NCBI GenBank assembly: GCA_960531495.1
Contig: OY482855.1
Coordinates: 12,737,865 to 12,801,864 of the forward strand
Reading direction: 5' to 3'
DNA from: Zeus faber
Lineage: Eukaryota; Chordata; Actinopteri; Zeiformes; Zeidae
Length of the DNA stretch: 64,000 nucleotides
Position numbers and translations under genes: made by a program. Positions 36,571-49,301 of the stretch are shown here, piece by piece (within the stretch, counting starts at the first letter, position 1; the number at the start of each line of letters is the position of its first letter). The notes under the pieces are model-generated. The model was not told the origin of the DNA and ran no database searches. It saw only the letters and a program-made list of their open reading frames with translations.

Positions 36571-36670
36571 GTGTGTTTTCCTCCATGTCACATCTTCTTT
36601 TGTTGTTGTTTTTTTTTGCTTTTATTATACAGAGCAGTAAAGAGAGATTGGATATGTTGGTGTAGAGAGA

Positions 36671-36702
<32 letters not shown>

Positions 36703-38159
36703 CAGAGAGAGGGGGAGGGACACACAGCAAATGACCGTTGGCCGGATTGGAAGCCAGGTCACCGCTCTGCATTTCACCTAAACAGTACATGGTTTGCCCA
36801 AAATCTGGAAATACAGCCCTTTTTTTTAATGATTCCTGCAACCAGGTTCGATCTCTCGGTGTCTTTGGATTGTCCATTTCTTTCACCCACGAACGAGACG
36901 CTAGATTCCCCATTTGAGCACAGGCTTCATAGTAATTTCAAAAATTTCAGTATGAGAACAAAGATAGGATACGTGGGAGTCATGCAGATCTAATAGCATT
37001 TAGTAATTCCAATGTAATGACGTTTCAAGATAATCACTTATGACGTTGGTCGGTCAGTTTTCTTGCACACCAAATGTAGCCTGCGGAAGCATGCGGCTCA
37101 TTATCAGCCTTTCTAATGGATACATTTCTGTTCAATCAATACCGAAATCCCCGCGGCGAAGGCTATGCTCTAATGTACTTTTGTTTTGGTCATACGTGAT
37201 GACTACTTCTGAATACAAATCCAATGGAGTTTCTGTCTTGTACTGACTACAAAAGTACCTCCGAGGAGCTCTCCTTACCCGGGGCGAAGCAGTGAATACA
37301 CACATACAACACAACAGCAATAAAAACCTATGGCAGACAATCAATTCAACAATAACGGCCGTGGTACGGTACATTAACGCCTTCGGATCTATATACAGTA
37401 TACGTAATTTACTGCACACTTTAATCCGTAGCATAGACACTAAATTCCGGGCGTGTAGCATGGGTGGTCCCGGCTTGGCGCACACTCTATCCATTATATT
37501 ATGGAGAAGCTCCAGCTACTAACACCGTCGGTGTGCACAATGCAAGTTACAGTAAAACAAATTAGAACAATTGTTTATCTTCCGCCGCCTCACCCTCTCC
37601 TCCCTCTCTCCCTCCTGCCTGCCTGACCATTATATCCACTGCTGGGATCAACAGCGCTCTCCCAGATTTCAGCATCATCGTTTCCATTAACCTGGCATCA
37701 ATAGCGAAGGGTCGACCGCCGTGGCCCACTGAAGTGTGAGAACAGGGCAGCGGAACCAGGCAGCGGTGACCGGTTATTACGGAGCCATAAGCCAAACCCC
37801 ATTAGCATAACGAACAAATATTAAACGTCGGACTCCGCGCAGCCTTTACAGTAGATAACGCCTCAAAGGTCAGTCGGTGAGAGGAGCCGCCGCCGCGAAG
37901 GCTAAATCACCATTACGGAGTTCGGGATTAGCGGTGGTGAGATGCAACCTTTGGGTTTATGACGCTTGCGAGAAGCAATGTGCGATGGTGAGAAAGCGGA
38001 CTTCCTCCTTGGACGCACGCGTCACATGCTGTTTGTCCACCGACAAATTTCCCACTCAGAAGCAGACTGTTTATGTGTCTGCAGGCTTCTCGTGTCGTCG
38101 CTCTCTCAATCATTTTTTGGTTCGGTGCGGCAGTTCCGCCTGCCACGCGCCACCGGAGT

Positions 38160-38390
38160 GGCGTTTTTTTCAGGGCCCTCCGACGCAGAGACGCAGGCGG
38201 AGATGTTGCAAGCACAACAGTTTATTGAAGAGAGCGGTAAGATGGAACAAGCAAGGAGTGATTAACCTGTTGCTCGTTGATTCCTCTGACGAGTAACAGG
38301 CGTGCAGCCCCCCCTCATCCCATGCCCAATAACCTACGTAGAGCCGAAACAGGTGTGGCTGCTTGAACCACACCACCCCCACAACACATT
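38160..38390 (-). repeat. LTR-like or retroposed repeat fragment, copy 2 of the hairpin-bearing family
   Basis: On the minus strand: GTGTGGTTCAAGCAGCCACA, then GGCTGCACGCCTGTTACTCG and ACGAGCAACAGG (stem with one mismatch, 38266-38300), then AATAAA at 38221-38226 followed by CTGTTGTGCTTGCAACATCT and a GC-rich end. A poly(A) signal near the 3' end suggests an LTR or other retroelement end, but no coding part is present. Confidence 0.4.
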
Positions 38391-41300
38391 AGGTTTGTCC
38401 AATTCATTGTCGATTGCCCGTGTCTCGTGTGGCATGGAGGGGAGCTTTTCATCGGGCTTGGTTTGATGCCACATTGACAAATGAATCTACGTGCACACGC
38501 ATTGTCAGTCGCAGAGACATGTCTCGGTTACGTTTCATTTTGACGTTATGTTTATGCTGTTATTTTCATATTTTTTGATCCGGGTCCAGTTGGTAAAATT
38601 CCGCTCTGGTATTTTGAGTCAACCGTGTGGATTGCGCACGGCTACCGCGACAAACCTGGCCTTTTCCACCACTGCCCCTATTCATCCCAACGTCCCGCCC
38701 GCTTCCCCCAAATGTGGGGAGAACCTCCCTCCACTAGTCCCGCCCAGTCACACATCCAAGCTTATATTTCAAATGACTCTCCGATGCATACATGTGCGCA
38801 TTTTTTCTTATTCACCCAAACGTTTCTGCCCACTCTTCTCCATTCTGCTCTCTAGGTTTTTACGCTGGGTTTCCTCTTCTCCATCCCCACTCCCAACATT
38901 ACTCATATTCTCTTATTACTCATTATATTGGTCTGCCCTGCTCTGTCATTATTGCACATTATAACAGTTGGAAGGCACTGGATGATGTAACGACCAATTA
39001 CCAAAGCTTTGTTTTGTAGAGTTTTTGAGTAAGCTATTTCCTTTACTTTTAATCTGTATCCGATCCAAATGCACTGTACACTTTCTTGGTTTATAAGAAA
39101 GTTAAAAAATATATATTTTTGAAAAGTGTTACATCATCTCAGTGTGATTACTTTATTCCATAGACCTACTTTTTTCAGATATTTTTTTTTTATTATTTTA
39201 ACAGGAATTGATTGCTTTATATCATTCAAACAGAAGAGCTCTGGCAGCAGATCCTATAGTTTGTACTGCACACTCTGCATTTCCAGCAAGACAACAAGAT
39301 TTTATTGATATTGAGTCATTGTTTTTCCTATTCGAAAAAATGTTGATTGTGTTGGTGTTGACATAATAAAAGTATTTTAGGGGCTCATGGGGAAATGTCC
39401 AAACGCCTAATCCATCCAAACAATGTATGATGGCACAATGTTTTTTTTGTCTTTCTTTTGTCTCCCTCCGGTCATTTAAAAAAAGTGGAAAAAGTCACTT
39501 ATAGAGAAATTATATTCTGCAGACCCTTGAACAGATAATCATAATGGCACTGGATCCTGGCAGAGCACTAGGTACAATAAGCCACAAAAAGCTGTTAGAG
39601 GCACAATGGGATACTTACGAGGTTCCATTCTGTGAATTGTTCATTACCATTCTCCAGTGCCCCCCGGACCATGTTTCAGGGTCATGAATAGGAAAAGGAT
39701 TCAGACATGTTGATGTACCTTCTGTGTGCCCATTACACAGTAATGACAGGCCATAAAATAAATGGTTTTTGCCCTGTTTATCTCCTTGCGTTCAATCAAA
39801 TGTGAATACAGCAATGGGCAAGTCCCTCAAACGGCTAGGAATTAAGTCAAATGTTCAGTAAATCGTCTGCTGAGGTAGCCCGAGCCGGAAAAGATTGTCC
39901 AAGAGAGAGAGAGAGAACACCCAGCCTAGAATTGTTTGTTCATTGCCGATTTTAGAGAATACAATTTACACAAACATAGTCAAATAATTAGGCATCCTGT
40001 TGCAGGAATAACACAGAAGAAATATTTTTTCATTCTTTCAACCACTTTAATGCATGAATCTGCTTCTGGAGGTTTGATTTCAAATCCTGTAGTTTAGTTT
40101 TCTTCCCCATTTGGTCCACACGGCATAGAGACCTCGACAGGGGTTCAAAAACTCTTGCATCAGTACTGAGCCCTCTATAATCGGAAATCATGGTTTCAAA
40201 ATGCATCAGTGCCATTTGTCCAGAAGGGCCAAGTTCACCTTATTGCTAATGAATCATAAACGCAGTTCAGCAAGAAGCATCGGTGTGTGTGTGTGTGTGT
40301 GTGTGTGGGGGGGGGGCAACAAAGCATCCTCAGTGCTGGGCTCCAGGTAATGGCGGTGAGCTCAGAGCTTGGTTTAGCCCTCCCATGTCTGACGTCTGGG
40401 AAAACACTTAAGTTGTCTGCCATAGGCCCGCCCGACAGCGGCCTGCTAAGTGGAGGAGGAGCTGCACACACAGACGCCACCTTGTTAATTGTGGATGTTT
40501 ATGGACGAGGCTGATGTTCTTGTTTACCCTGTCGACACTTAACTGGTTATTTTTGAAGGAAGTAAAGGACAACTGTTTTGCAATATTGCAAAACTATCGT
40601 TATGCACATTCTCCTCTATTGTGTGTAATCACCGGTTGCGTTGCATTGACATTTCACTGCATATATGTATGAAAGTATGTATATGTATGTGACGAATAAA
40701 CCTCTTGAATCTTGAATCTTTTTTTGTGCTATTTGTGTATGTTTGGCAATTGTAATTTTCTTATGTATTTTACTTTACTTTATATTTTATTTTATTTTTT
40801 CATTTATATTATATATTTTTTTTCAGGCTTTTTTCATGCAAATCGTTTGTATTAACGTTTCTTTATTTATATGAACGTATGGAACTCCTGCCTCTTTGAC
40901 AGTCACTTTAGTAAATATGCATCAGAAACTGGTGTGAAAAGTCATTTTTTTCTCATTCTTTCACCATGTGAAATTTCCTACCTTTACTTTTTTATTGCGA
41001 CATAAGTTAAGCATGTTTAGTTCATGGTGTTCCACAATTCTTTCATCCCTGTTTGTGTCATAAGGAAAGGCAAAGTTTACAGAAAGCTACTGTAAGCTGT
41101 GGCTTACTGAGAACACAGCAAGGGAGTTAAGTAACCGCTGTAAATTCATTGCTGGATTAAATGGCATATCTGATGCAAATAGAAAAAGAATAGGGACCTT
41201 GCACAGGTTCTTGGCAGCGGCGCTCGAGACAGAAACTGATTTTGGAAGAGACAAGACTAGGAATTATTCAGTGTGTCCTTCACCAGCACCACTTATGAAC

Positions 41301-42603
41301 TGAATCAGCAACTGCATCCGGCTGAAGAGTCAAAATAGGCGTAAATATTGTAATTGCGAGCATGAAGTGAACCTGATTGGCTGTGGCCCCCCAAAAATGA
41401 TGCTCAAGCACATGTGTTAGAATAATAATTTTAAAAAGATGCAAAAAAAGCCCAGCAGCAAAAACAAAAATAATTATTTATAATTAGGTATTAAATAATT
41501 TTTCTTAATTGTTCACACACTTATGGAATTAATTAAATCGATATATGGGACTTAAAAAAAGAAAAATATATTAAAAGCCATTGTTTGAGACAACAATATT
41601 TACCAAAACATAAAATGTAATAAAAGCGATAATAAGCAGGTAATTGTATTGGCCATATTTACAAAAAAAACCCCATTACAATCCCCAAATCCCAGGCACT
41701 GAATGAATTGTTCATTTTAGGCTATGGAGATCATTTCTTGACTCTTTATAAATCTAGGGATTTCTTGGATGGAAGGTGAGTAGGGATGTCTCCACACTCA
41801 TAAACACTAATCCTTGTACGCAATCCCCTCTTGAGCTTTAAAATGAAGGGGGAAATGTGCGCAGAAAAACACCCACTGTCCCCGTTGCTGACATATTTGG
41901 GAAAAGTATCCACTGCTGTAAAATGGAAGGCAATATTTCACTGTAGTGTAAACATTTAATTCCCCCTAATGATTTTTCCAGCACTATTATTTCATGTTGA
42001 CACAGAAGTCTTTCTGTAGCATGGCTCAGGTTGGCTGCGGGTTTTTTGGTCGTGCTGATTCGAGTATTTTGTGGTGGCAGTGGTGAAATAATTTGTTACT
42101 ACAAACTGCCCTTTTCTGTCTGCATTCTTTTTTCCAATCGTATGAGTTTTATGCATGCCTCTAAACATTCCTAGCTGTGAGTACCTTGACCCTTATAAAG
42201 GGGAGGTGTAGAACCGCCGCATCGGTTCCGGTGTAACTCAGAAAACCCGCGTGAGGGTCTCTGCGGTACTTTCTCGAGGGGTTGGACACAATCCTTATTT
42301 TGGCCAAATTCCAAACACACATTGTAATGTTCTCTTGGCATTCGATAAGTCAGATGCTGTTAGGAGAAACTCCAGTGAGAAAAACAGTCGGTGGTCTTCA
42401 GCCACTCTCGGGTCGCAAATATAATCATATTCAGAAGAGGGGGAAAAAATGCATCCAAAAGAAAACATGCATCCAAGGCAATAGATTGCACGATGTTCAA
42501 ATGAGCTTTTAGGGTCAGTTATGCATAAGAGCCACATTTGAATCTATATTTAGATTCGAAAAGAAGGCATTGCATGCCTTATATGCATGTTTGCCTGTTA
42601 GAC
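38391..42603. other. Gene-poor stretch
   Basis: AT-rich with a (GT)n/G-run at about 40284-40317. No gene or clear repeat family recognised. A TTATAAAGG element at about 42194-42203 was noted but is not enough for a promoter call. Confidence 0.5.
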
Positions 42604-42837
42604 CAGAGATTCTCAACGTGGGGTCCAGGGACTCCCAGGGGTCCTCCTCAACTAGTTCAAATGACTGTTTGACAGTATTGACTATACTATAGACTGGTAT
42701 GGAATTTTGGACTAAATCATACGAAACAATTAAAATCTTCCCAGATTGGGGTCTCAGAGAAAGAATCTTATCAAATGGAGTCTGTGGCCTAATGTGTTTC
42801 AAATTAAGGTCCTTGATATGAAAAAGGTTGGGCACTG
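42604..42837. mobile_element. Short hAT-like element (MITE)
   Basis: The left end is CAGAGATTCTCAACGTGGGG. The complement of the right end is CAGTGCCCAACCTTTTTCAT. CAGWGNTTCTCAACNT-style termini are typical of hAT elements, and the internal GGGACTCCCAGGGGTCC resembles Charlie-like MITEs. No clear target duplication. Confidence 0.5.
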
Positions 42838-44029
42838 ACCACTAACCCCCAGTTTCTAGTTTCGAGTTTAATCATATATAAGTTGGAATGGTGTTAAACA
42901 AACCAAATTCATAAAGTGCGGCTAGCCGCTGGAGCAGCACATGTGCTGAATGTGTGTCAGGATGGTGCGTTCAGAGCCAAAACATTTTCTTTTGAAATGT
43001 CAGGGTGCACCTCGAACTGGACGCTGCCTCCAAGCCTGCAATAAGGGCCTTATTCAGCGTGTGCCAGCTGGTCAAGCAGCGAGTCAGCACTAAACCTCCC
43101 CGCGCCTGTGGTGGCCTCAACTCGGCCTCGATGGAAACCAGATGTTGGGGATTCTCTCCGCAGCCATCCTACAGTCACACCCATTCCCTCGCTCCCCCAT
43201 TTCTTTCTGCTTGTTCATTTTCACCTCGAGGATTTGATTATTCGTCCTACTCCACGGATAAATCTTTGCATCACGCGTCCACCTTCCAGGAGTTATCTCA
43301 CACGATCTCACCAGAACCCGAGATCCCGCAAATATTTACTTCCTCCAAACGGAAACAGATGTAAAGGAATAATCCTGATGGAGATTTCATTTTCTCGTAG
43401 TGCGAAAAAGTATCCGGTAGAATTCAGAAAACATTGATCCATCATGAATAGTGCACTGGTGGAGTGGATTGTATTTTGCTAATTCAGACCCCTCATCATA
43501 AATCACCAAGAAGCCTTAAATGCAGCAGTGCATGTAGTTCAGTGCTGTCATAGGGTGAATGATGGAAGTTGTGAATGCTGCAAACTGTATATCACATGTT
43601 ACATTTATTCAATGACGTACATAAGAGGGGTGGCAGAGTGTGTTGCATCCGGAGATTAAAACGGCTCAGAACCACCTGTGATTAAATTGCTGTGGTCCAC
43701 TGAGGTGTCACATCGTGAGGTGGGAGACATTGTGAGTCATCGCGTCCCAGTGTGTTTCAAATTCATCCTTCAGCTTTGGATATTTCCGAGAACGATAAGC
43801 CCCGTGAATTTCTGACACTCCTCAGCAACCCCCCTTTTGAATGCCTCTATTCAACAAAAAACACATTTTTTAATGTGTAAATAAAGTTAACCGTGCGATC
43901 ATAAAGGGCCCGCATGCTGAGCGAGCCAAACTGAGTGCGGATAAAAAAATTTGAATATTTTTTTTAAAAACAGTGAAGGAAAATGAGGAAACGGTCTCTG
44001 TTATCACGTATATCATCATCCCCCCCGGA

Positions 44030-44273
44030 CGCCATGCCGGGCAGCCCACAGAACAAAAAGCCTCTGATTAGGATGTCGCTGTTCCAGCTGCTGTAAACAA
44101 CACTGTGCACGCCGGCAGGGGGTGGCGGGGGCTGATTGATCCATCACCGCGTTCTAATTCAAGACCCAAACCGGAACATCCCGGCCCAGGACAGGACGCC
44201 ACAGCGCGCCGCACGGGCTCGAGCAGAGTGCACACGGACGGACCTCCCGTTGGTGACGCTGTCTGTGCTCGTG
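44030..44273 (+). promoter_or_regulatory. CpG-rich patch ending in a strong splice donor
   Basis: GC- and CpG-rich sequence (44030-44275) within a CpG-poor region. On the plus strand GTGCTCGTG is followed by GTGAGTAG (donor at 44274-44279). This could be the promoter and first exon of a rightward transcript. No coding frame is convincing. Confidence 0.25.
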
Positions 44274-44814
44274 GTGAGTAGATCCCTGTGCTCGAACGAT
44301 ACCATCTCACTTTTCTTTCTTCTTCTCCCCGACAAAACCTCAGATTTGAGGGTCGCGTGTCGGCTCGGGAGAACGTCCGAGTCCGTGGGCCTCTTTTAAA
44401 ACGTAAAAACTGCGTTTCGGTGAATACCGAGCCACAGCAGTGTAGTATGACTGCACTCAGAGGCTCGAAGACACCTGGGTTTTTGCACGCTTGCGATCAA
44501 TGAATCAATGATTAATTGATGATCAATCAATGAGAGCGGAAATGAAAATTGAAAATCCACCTGCGGCGGCACAGAAATGACAAAAACAAATTAATCAACT
44601 GGGAAATACTCGCACTCGCCAGAGCAGTGTAATAAGACAGTTATAACAGTGTAATATGCAGCATACTAACCTGTCGTGTCTAACGAGGAGGTACGATGCC
44701 CCACAAAAATGTTCAAAAACAATGGCGTCTTGGCTTCGTTGGCCTTGTTAACAACAAGCAATAAACAATTCGCCGAAAAGCACATGATCAGGGAGATGAT
44801 TTTCAGGACGATAT

Positions 44815-44887
44815 TTTAGCAATGCCTCACATTACAGGAAGCCTTCTAGAAATCAGAAGGCTTCCTGTAATGTGAAGAATTGCTAAA
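44815..44887. ncRNA. Perfect-stem hairpin, miRNA-precursor-like (candidate)
   Basis: Arms 44828-44847 and 44855-44874 are exact 20-bp complements (CACATTACAGGAAGCCTTCT / AGAAGGCTTCCTGTAATGTG) with a 7-nt loop. After a symmetric 4x4 internal loop, a further 9 bp pair (TTTAGCAAT at 44815-44823 with ATTGCTAAA at 44879-44887). The total is 73 nt. Size and shape suit a pre-miRNA, but it matches no miRNA I know and could be a palindrome of other origin. Confidence 0.35.
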
Positions 44888-45465
44888 TACTTTTTTTCGT
44901 GCCAGAAATTTTGCTTAATGCAGGACACGTACATACATGATCATTTACTTGCAGGGAGAGTTGATAAGCAGCAAATCCCGAAATCATATTCCAAGTTGAA
45001 ATGTCAATATGACAATACGTGAAGCACTCGCTCAGGAGGAACCCCTCACAGTCCCCGGGGGGCGGGGGCATTGTGTGACGAGACATTTCCATCCACCACC
45101 GTCCGAACGCCGCCTGAATCCAAACTTTTTCCTGCGGGGCTCCGAGCTCTTTTGTTTCAGACGGACGGACAGAGTGTGAGAGAGGGAATTGTTTTTAGGC
45201 GTACTCTGTTCTTTGGCCCGGGGACCCGCCCTGTTCGCCCGTTCCCCTGTTTCCCCCCGTTTCCCTCGTTCCCCCGGCCGCCCGGACCTCGAGGAAACCT
45301 GAACTGGCGTCAGTTCGGCGAAAACAGCTCCTCAGTGGCTTTTACACGGAAAGTGATGGTGGACGTGAAACGCCTATGATGATTTGTTATTGTGATTGAC
45401 AGCAGACTGAAAACGAGTGCGTATCCCCAAGGCATTGGCAATATTGGCCATGGCACGGCACAGCC

Positions 45466-45850
45466 ACTGGCACGGTGGCACAGTGCAATGTATTTATCCA
45501 CACAGCAAGAAGGTCCTGGGTTCCATTCCTGCCTGGGGCGCTATTGGCGCCGTGCTCCGGCGGGTTATCTCCCAAATAGGGACCTTTCTGTGTGGAGTTT
45601 GCATATTTTTCCCGTGCTCACATGGGGTTTCCTCCATCTAACGTCAGTAAGGATCCCCACCAAAAACATGCACACATCATCGTCTGACCAGCGATGGACA
45701 TATGGAACCAGGTCCCCGGGCGCGTCATTGTATGCTGCCCACTGCTCCTGGCTGCCCCTCCGCAGGGAGGACAAGCCAGGATGGGTCAAATGCAGAAGAG
45801 CCATTTCACCAGCCACCATCCAAAGCATGTGCGTGTGCGTGTGTGTGTGT
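45466..45850 (+). mobile_element. DANA/mermaid-type tRNA-derived SINE, copy 2
   Basis: GGCACGGTGGCACAGTGCAA (A-box-like), AGCAAGAAGGTCCTGGGTTC and CCATTCCTGCCTGGGG (B-box-like), CGTGCTCCGGCGGGTTATCT, TTTCTGTGTGGAGTTTGCAT, CTCACATGGGGTTTCCTCC, then GCCCACTGCTCCTGGCTGCC and AGGATGGGTCAAATGCAGA. It is followed by a (GT)n tail at about 45827-45855. It is a homologue of the SINE at 25110-25487 in opposite orientation. Confidence 0.8.
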
Positions 45851-46607
45851 GTGTATGCATGTGTTGTAGTGTGGCGTGGCGTGTGATGATTAAAGAGTCT
45901 TCTCCTTCATGGGAAGTAGATGAGGTTGCATAAGAGCACCCTAAAACAAATGAACGTCATTAAGACAGTCGATACTGCCTGTCGGCCAGAAGAAGAAGAG
46001 AAGAAATAAAAGCCGCCGATGAGAGGAGAGCCGCTTCCAAATAAGAGCGGAAGATAAACAACCACAGGCTGTTTCTGGGCTTGGTTCTTTCGCTTGCTCT
46101 CCTGTCGGCCAATATTGTAACCGGAGATGACCGTTGGACAGCTGTGCTGAAAAAGAAAAGAAAGACCACAGAGGGAATGGATGAGAGCAAAAGCAGAACT
46201 TGCTACGTCTCAATTAAAAAGTATTTTTCAAGCCATAGACCGCAAGTCAAGATGCACGTTGAGCCGCCGACATCAGACTACCTGGTGCCGGTGAGCCAGA
46301 TCACTGGCAATTTGTTATGAATCCGAACGCCATTGCACACTGCATGTCGAGATAATCCTTGAAAGTACTCCAACTGGGTTTTGATGATCTTCGGTGACTT
46401 AAAATCTCGGAGGGTAAATCTCAACATATTTTCGGCGTGGGGCGTCGCAAAACAGTGTAATTCTTATGTCGGACGCAGACAGGGGAAATAAACATGTTTT
46501 GTCTTGTGTCTTTTTTGTGTTTATATATGTTATGTGTTTTGCCTACGGTACTTGCATGTGTTTTCTTGAGTTGCAGCGAGTGTATCTGTAATCTGCACCT
46601 TGGGCCC

Positions 46608-46610
<3 letters not shown>

Positions 46611-46687
<77 letters not shown>

Positions 46688-46688
46688 T
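46611..46688 (+). repeat. (GA)n microsatellite
   Basis: About 39 GA units with one AA interruption. Confidence 0.95.
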
Positions 46689-46973
46689 ATCGAGGTCACT
46701 GAATGAATGTGGGATGGGAGGCGTTGGATGTATAATAGGCTGCTTTAAAGGCCCATGATCTTAAAAAAATAATAAGTTCAACATTTTTCTGATTTTTATT
46801 TATTTCTCTTATTCTCTCTTCTTATTCTTTCTTATTAGCGAGTTGGACCCCTATCATTATTGCCGGGATTTGTTTGTCGATGTTTTTAATCTTCGATTTT
46901 TTTATCCCGTTTTTTTCCGGGCTAAAAGGATCCGCAACACGACGATCGCAGTATGCACAGACGCGGCTGCGGC

Positions 46974-47008
46974 CTCGTTACCACCGGTTACCACCGGTTA
47001 CCACCGTC
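46974..47008 (+). repeat. Three tandem copies of an 11-bp unit
   Basis: The unit GGTTACCACCG repeats directly, with a slightly changed first copy. Confidence 0.85.
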
Positions 47009-47131
47009 TCGTCGCTCGAGTTTGAGCGTTGTCAATGCGCATTCGGAGCAGAAATGAGCGAAAAAAACGTTGTCAATTACAGGAAGTAGAAGAACGTTGA
47101 GGGGATTTGATTCGTTTCAGAAGCGGCGTGA

Positions 47132-47215
47132 GAGGTGTACCTGGAATGCGGAGGTGTACCTGGAATGCGGAGGTGTACCTGGAATGCGGAGGTGTACCTG
47201 GAATGCGGAGGCGTA
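47132..47215 (+). repeat. Minisatellite, 19-bp unit, four copies plus a partial
   Basis: GAGGTGTACCTGGAATGCG repeated four times in register, then GAGGCGTAC. Copies are identical, so the expansion is recent. Confidence 0.9.
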
Positions 47216-48701
47216 CTGAGCAGCGTGTACTTACACCTAAAAAAATCACAAGCTGATGAACTGGTTAGCAGCCTTCTGTGGAATGTGACCTCTTCTCGCT
47301 ATCGCACCATTACTACACAGTAATTACTGCCATGGAGCCCTGTGTGATATTCATATGGAATAACTTCTGTTGGAGTTGCTTTCTAACTACAGGCATGGCT
47401 CAGAGTAATTTAACGCTTATATATCCATATCCATATATCCATATCCATATATCCTTTTTTTTTTTTTTCCATTTCTCTATAATGAGTAACTGTCGAAAGC
47501 CGGCGGGGGTGGGTGGGCGGATGTTATTTTTTGCAGCAAAAACGGAACATAAACAATCTCAAACTAATTTCTTTGAGGAAGTGTCATGGAGCGTCTCTGA
47601 GAGTTTTTATTATCGCCCACTCTGTTGGCTCGCGTTGGACCTTTTCCCCACTCTTCTGTGTGTTTACTACTGGTCAAAGTTGGAGCTGCGGCGTCCGTCG
47701 TGTCTCTCGTCTGATGTAGACCCGCTCAACACACACACAACTATTTGTTTACATAATTTGCTACCATCAAAGGATTCGACGGATTCTCTCCTCCGCTGGG
47801 TTCCTTCCTCTCGACGGGGATAGGACAGGGCTCAAGGGCTTCAAATATTATCTGTTTTCCTTACTTGACTTATTTGTGTTTATTGCTCACCAGATTCACT
47901 CCGCCAATGGATGAGTCAATTTCTGCACACCCGCATAGTTTTGGGAATGTTGGCTTATTGTTGAGAAAATATATCAAAAACTATGGACTATGGACCAATC
48001 ACAAATGTTGAACAATTCTCATCACAAAGGTTAAAACTCACATTGGGAGTGACGAGAACCTGCTCGCGGGAACCCAGACTCCTCAGGCCGCCCCCCAGTG
48101 CCTGCGTCTGATCGCTCGAGGGGTCGAAGGGAAAATTTGAATGTGTGAATCACGGCCGTCGCTGACGAACCGTTCCAGCATCCCGGGATTAATGGAACCC
48201 ACCACCATAAACGCAAACAGGTTCAACGATCGTTAATCAGACTTAGACGTGAGGTAACCTTTGGTGACTAAGTCGCGCTGGAGATGGGCCCATGACGGAA
48301 AAGACGAGGTATTCAGAGATCGCGCTGGAATCTGGCACCAAAACACATTCGCACACCAGCAGCTCCCGTAATGCCACAAGAACTGCTCGTTTAATGGGGT
48401 CGGCTCAAACACCAGATCAAACACATACCACTTTCAAATAATAGCAAGGTGGTTGCCAGCTATTCCAGTCAGAAAACGTTAATGACTAAATGATATCAAA
48501 ATGGAATGTTTTAATTAATAAATAGCTGAACTTTTGGTTTGTTTCGGTCCAGCTAGTGTTTTTTTATACCATTTGCTACATTGTACAATAACCTCAGAAA
48601 ACCCAAATGCATAAGACATGAATCAGATATAAATATTAAATAATCATATCTAAACAACTTGAACTGAACCACCCACCTGTTGCTATACTTTTGATAGCTT
48701 C

Positions 48702-48747
<46 letters not shown>

Positions 48748-48763
48748 TATAATAATAATGATG

Positions 48764-48827
<64 letters not shown>
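48702..48827 (+). repeat. (AAT)n trinucleotide array
   Basis: About 40 AAT units with a few ATT/GAT interruptions, followed by TAGTATAG repeats to about 48853. Confidence 0.95.
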
Positions 48828-48828
<1 letters not shown>

Positions 48829-48892
48829 TATAGTATATAGTATAGTATAGTATATTTGTTTCATGTACGTGTTACAATTATGTTTTTTTTTG

Positions 48893-49010
48893 TGAAATGC
48901 ATCAAAATTTACTGAACTTACAAACATAATGTAATTACGTTCATGTAATTCCACGAATCAAACTGTCATGACATTACGTGTGAAACATTTCAACCGGGCG
49001 TCAACTATTG
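48893..49010 (+). repeat. Direct repeat, copy 1 of a roughly 115-bp unit
   Basis: TACTGAACTTACAAACATAA, TGTAATTACGTTCATGTAAT, TCCACGAATCAAACTGTCAT and GACATTAC blocks match copy 2 at 49302-49420 in order, at roughly 80 percent by eye. Confidence 0.75.
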
Positions 49011-49301
49011 ATTTAAATTTCTAAAGTGACATAATAAGTGTCATATGAGCTAGGTCCGTTCTAAATAACAGTTCTAAATAGCTGAGCTAACTGTCCTCAT
49101 GTTGTTTGTAAGTTGCAAAGTAGAATAATTGGGAAATTCGGACAAGAAATGACAAGACAAGTCAGATAATTGTTTTGTTAAACAGTTGTCCAAAATTGCT
49201 GGACAAAATAATCAATACACAGGGTCCAATTTATTCGTTTAAGGGACGTGTTTTTTAGTTTTTTCATTTTTTAGTTTTTTCATTTTTTAGTTTCTGTGTA
49301 A

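Noticed and set aside
36395-36993. Overlapping open frames of over 160 codons on both strands
   Set aside because: They arise from GT and GA microsatellites and have no recognisable domain.
42185-42290. TATA-like element TTATAAAGG followed by CpG-containing sequence
   Set aside because: No downstream exon or second supporting element, so it was not called a promoter.
45392-45886. 164-codon plus-strand open frame
   Set aside because: It is the translation of the DANA-type SINE and its GT tail.
46081-46320. Signal-peptide-like start of a 79-codon frame
   Set aside because: The frame opens with TTG rather than ATG, with no splice context and no homology.
48553-48954. 133-codon minus-strand open frame rich in isoleucine
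   Set aside because: Translation of the AAT array.
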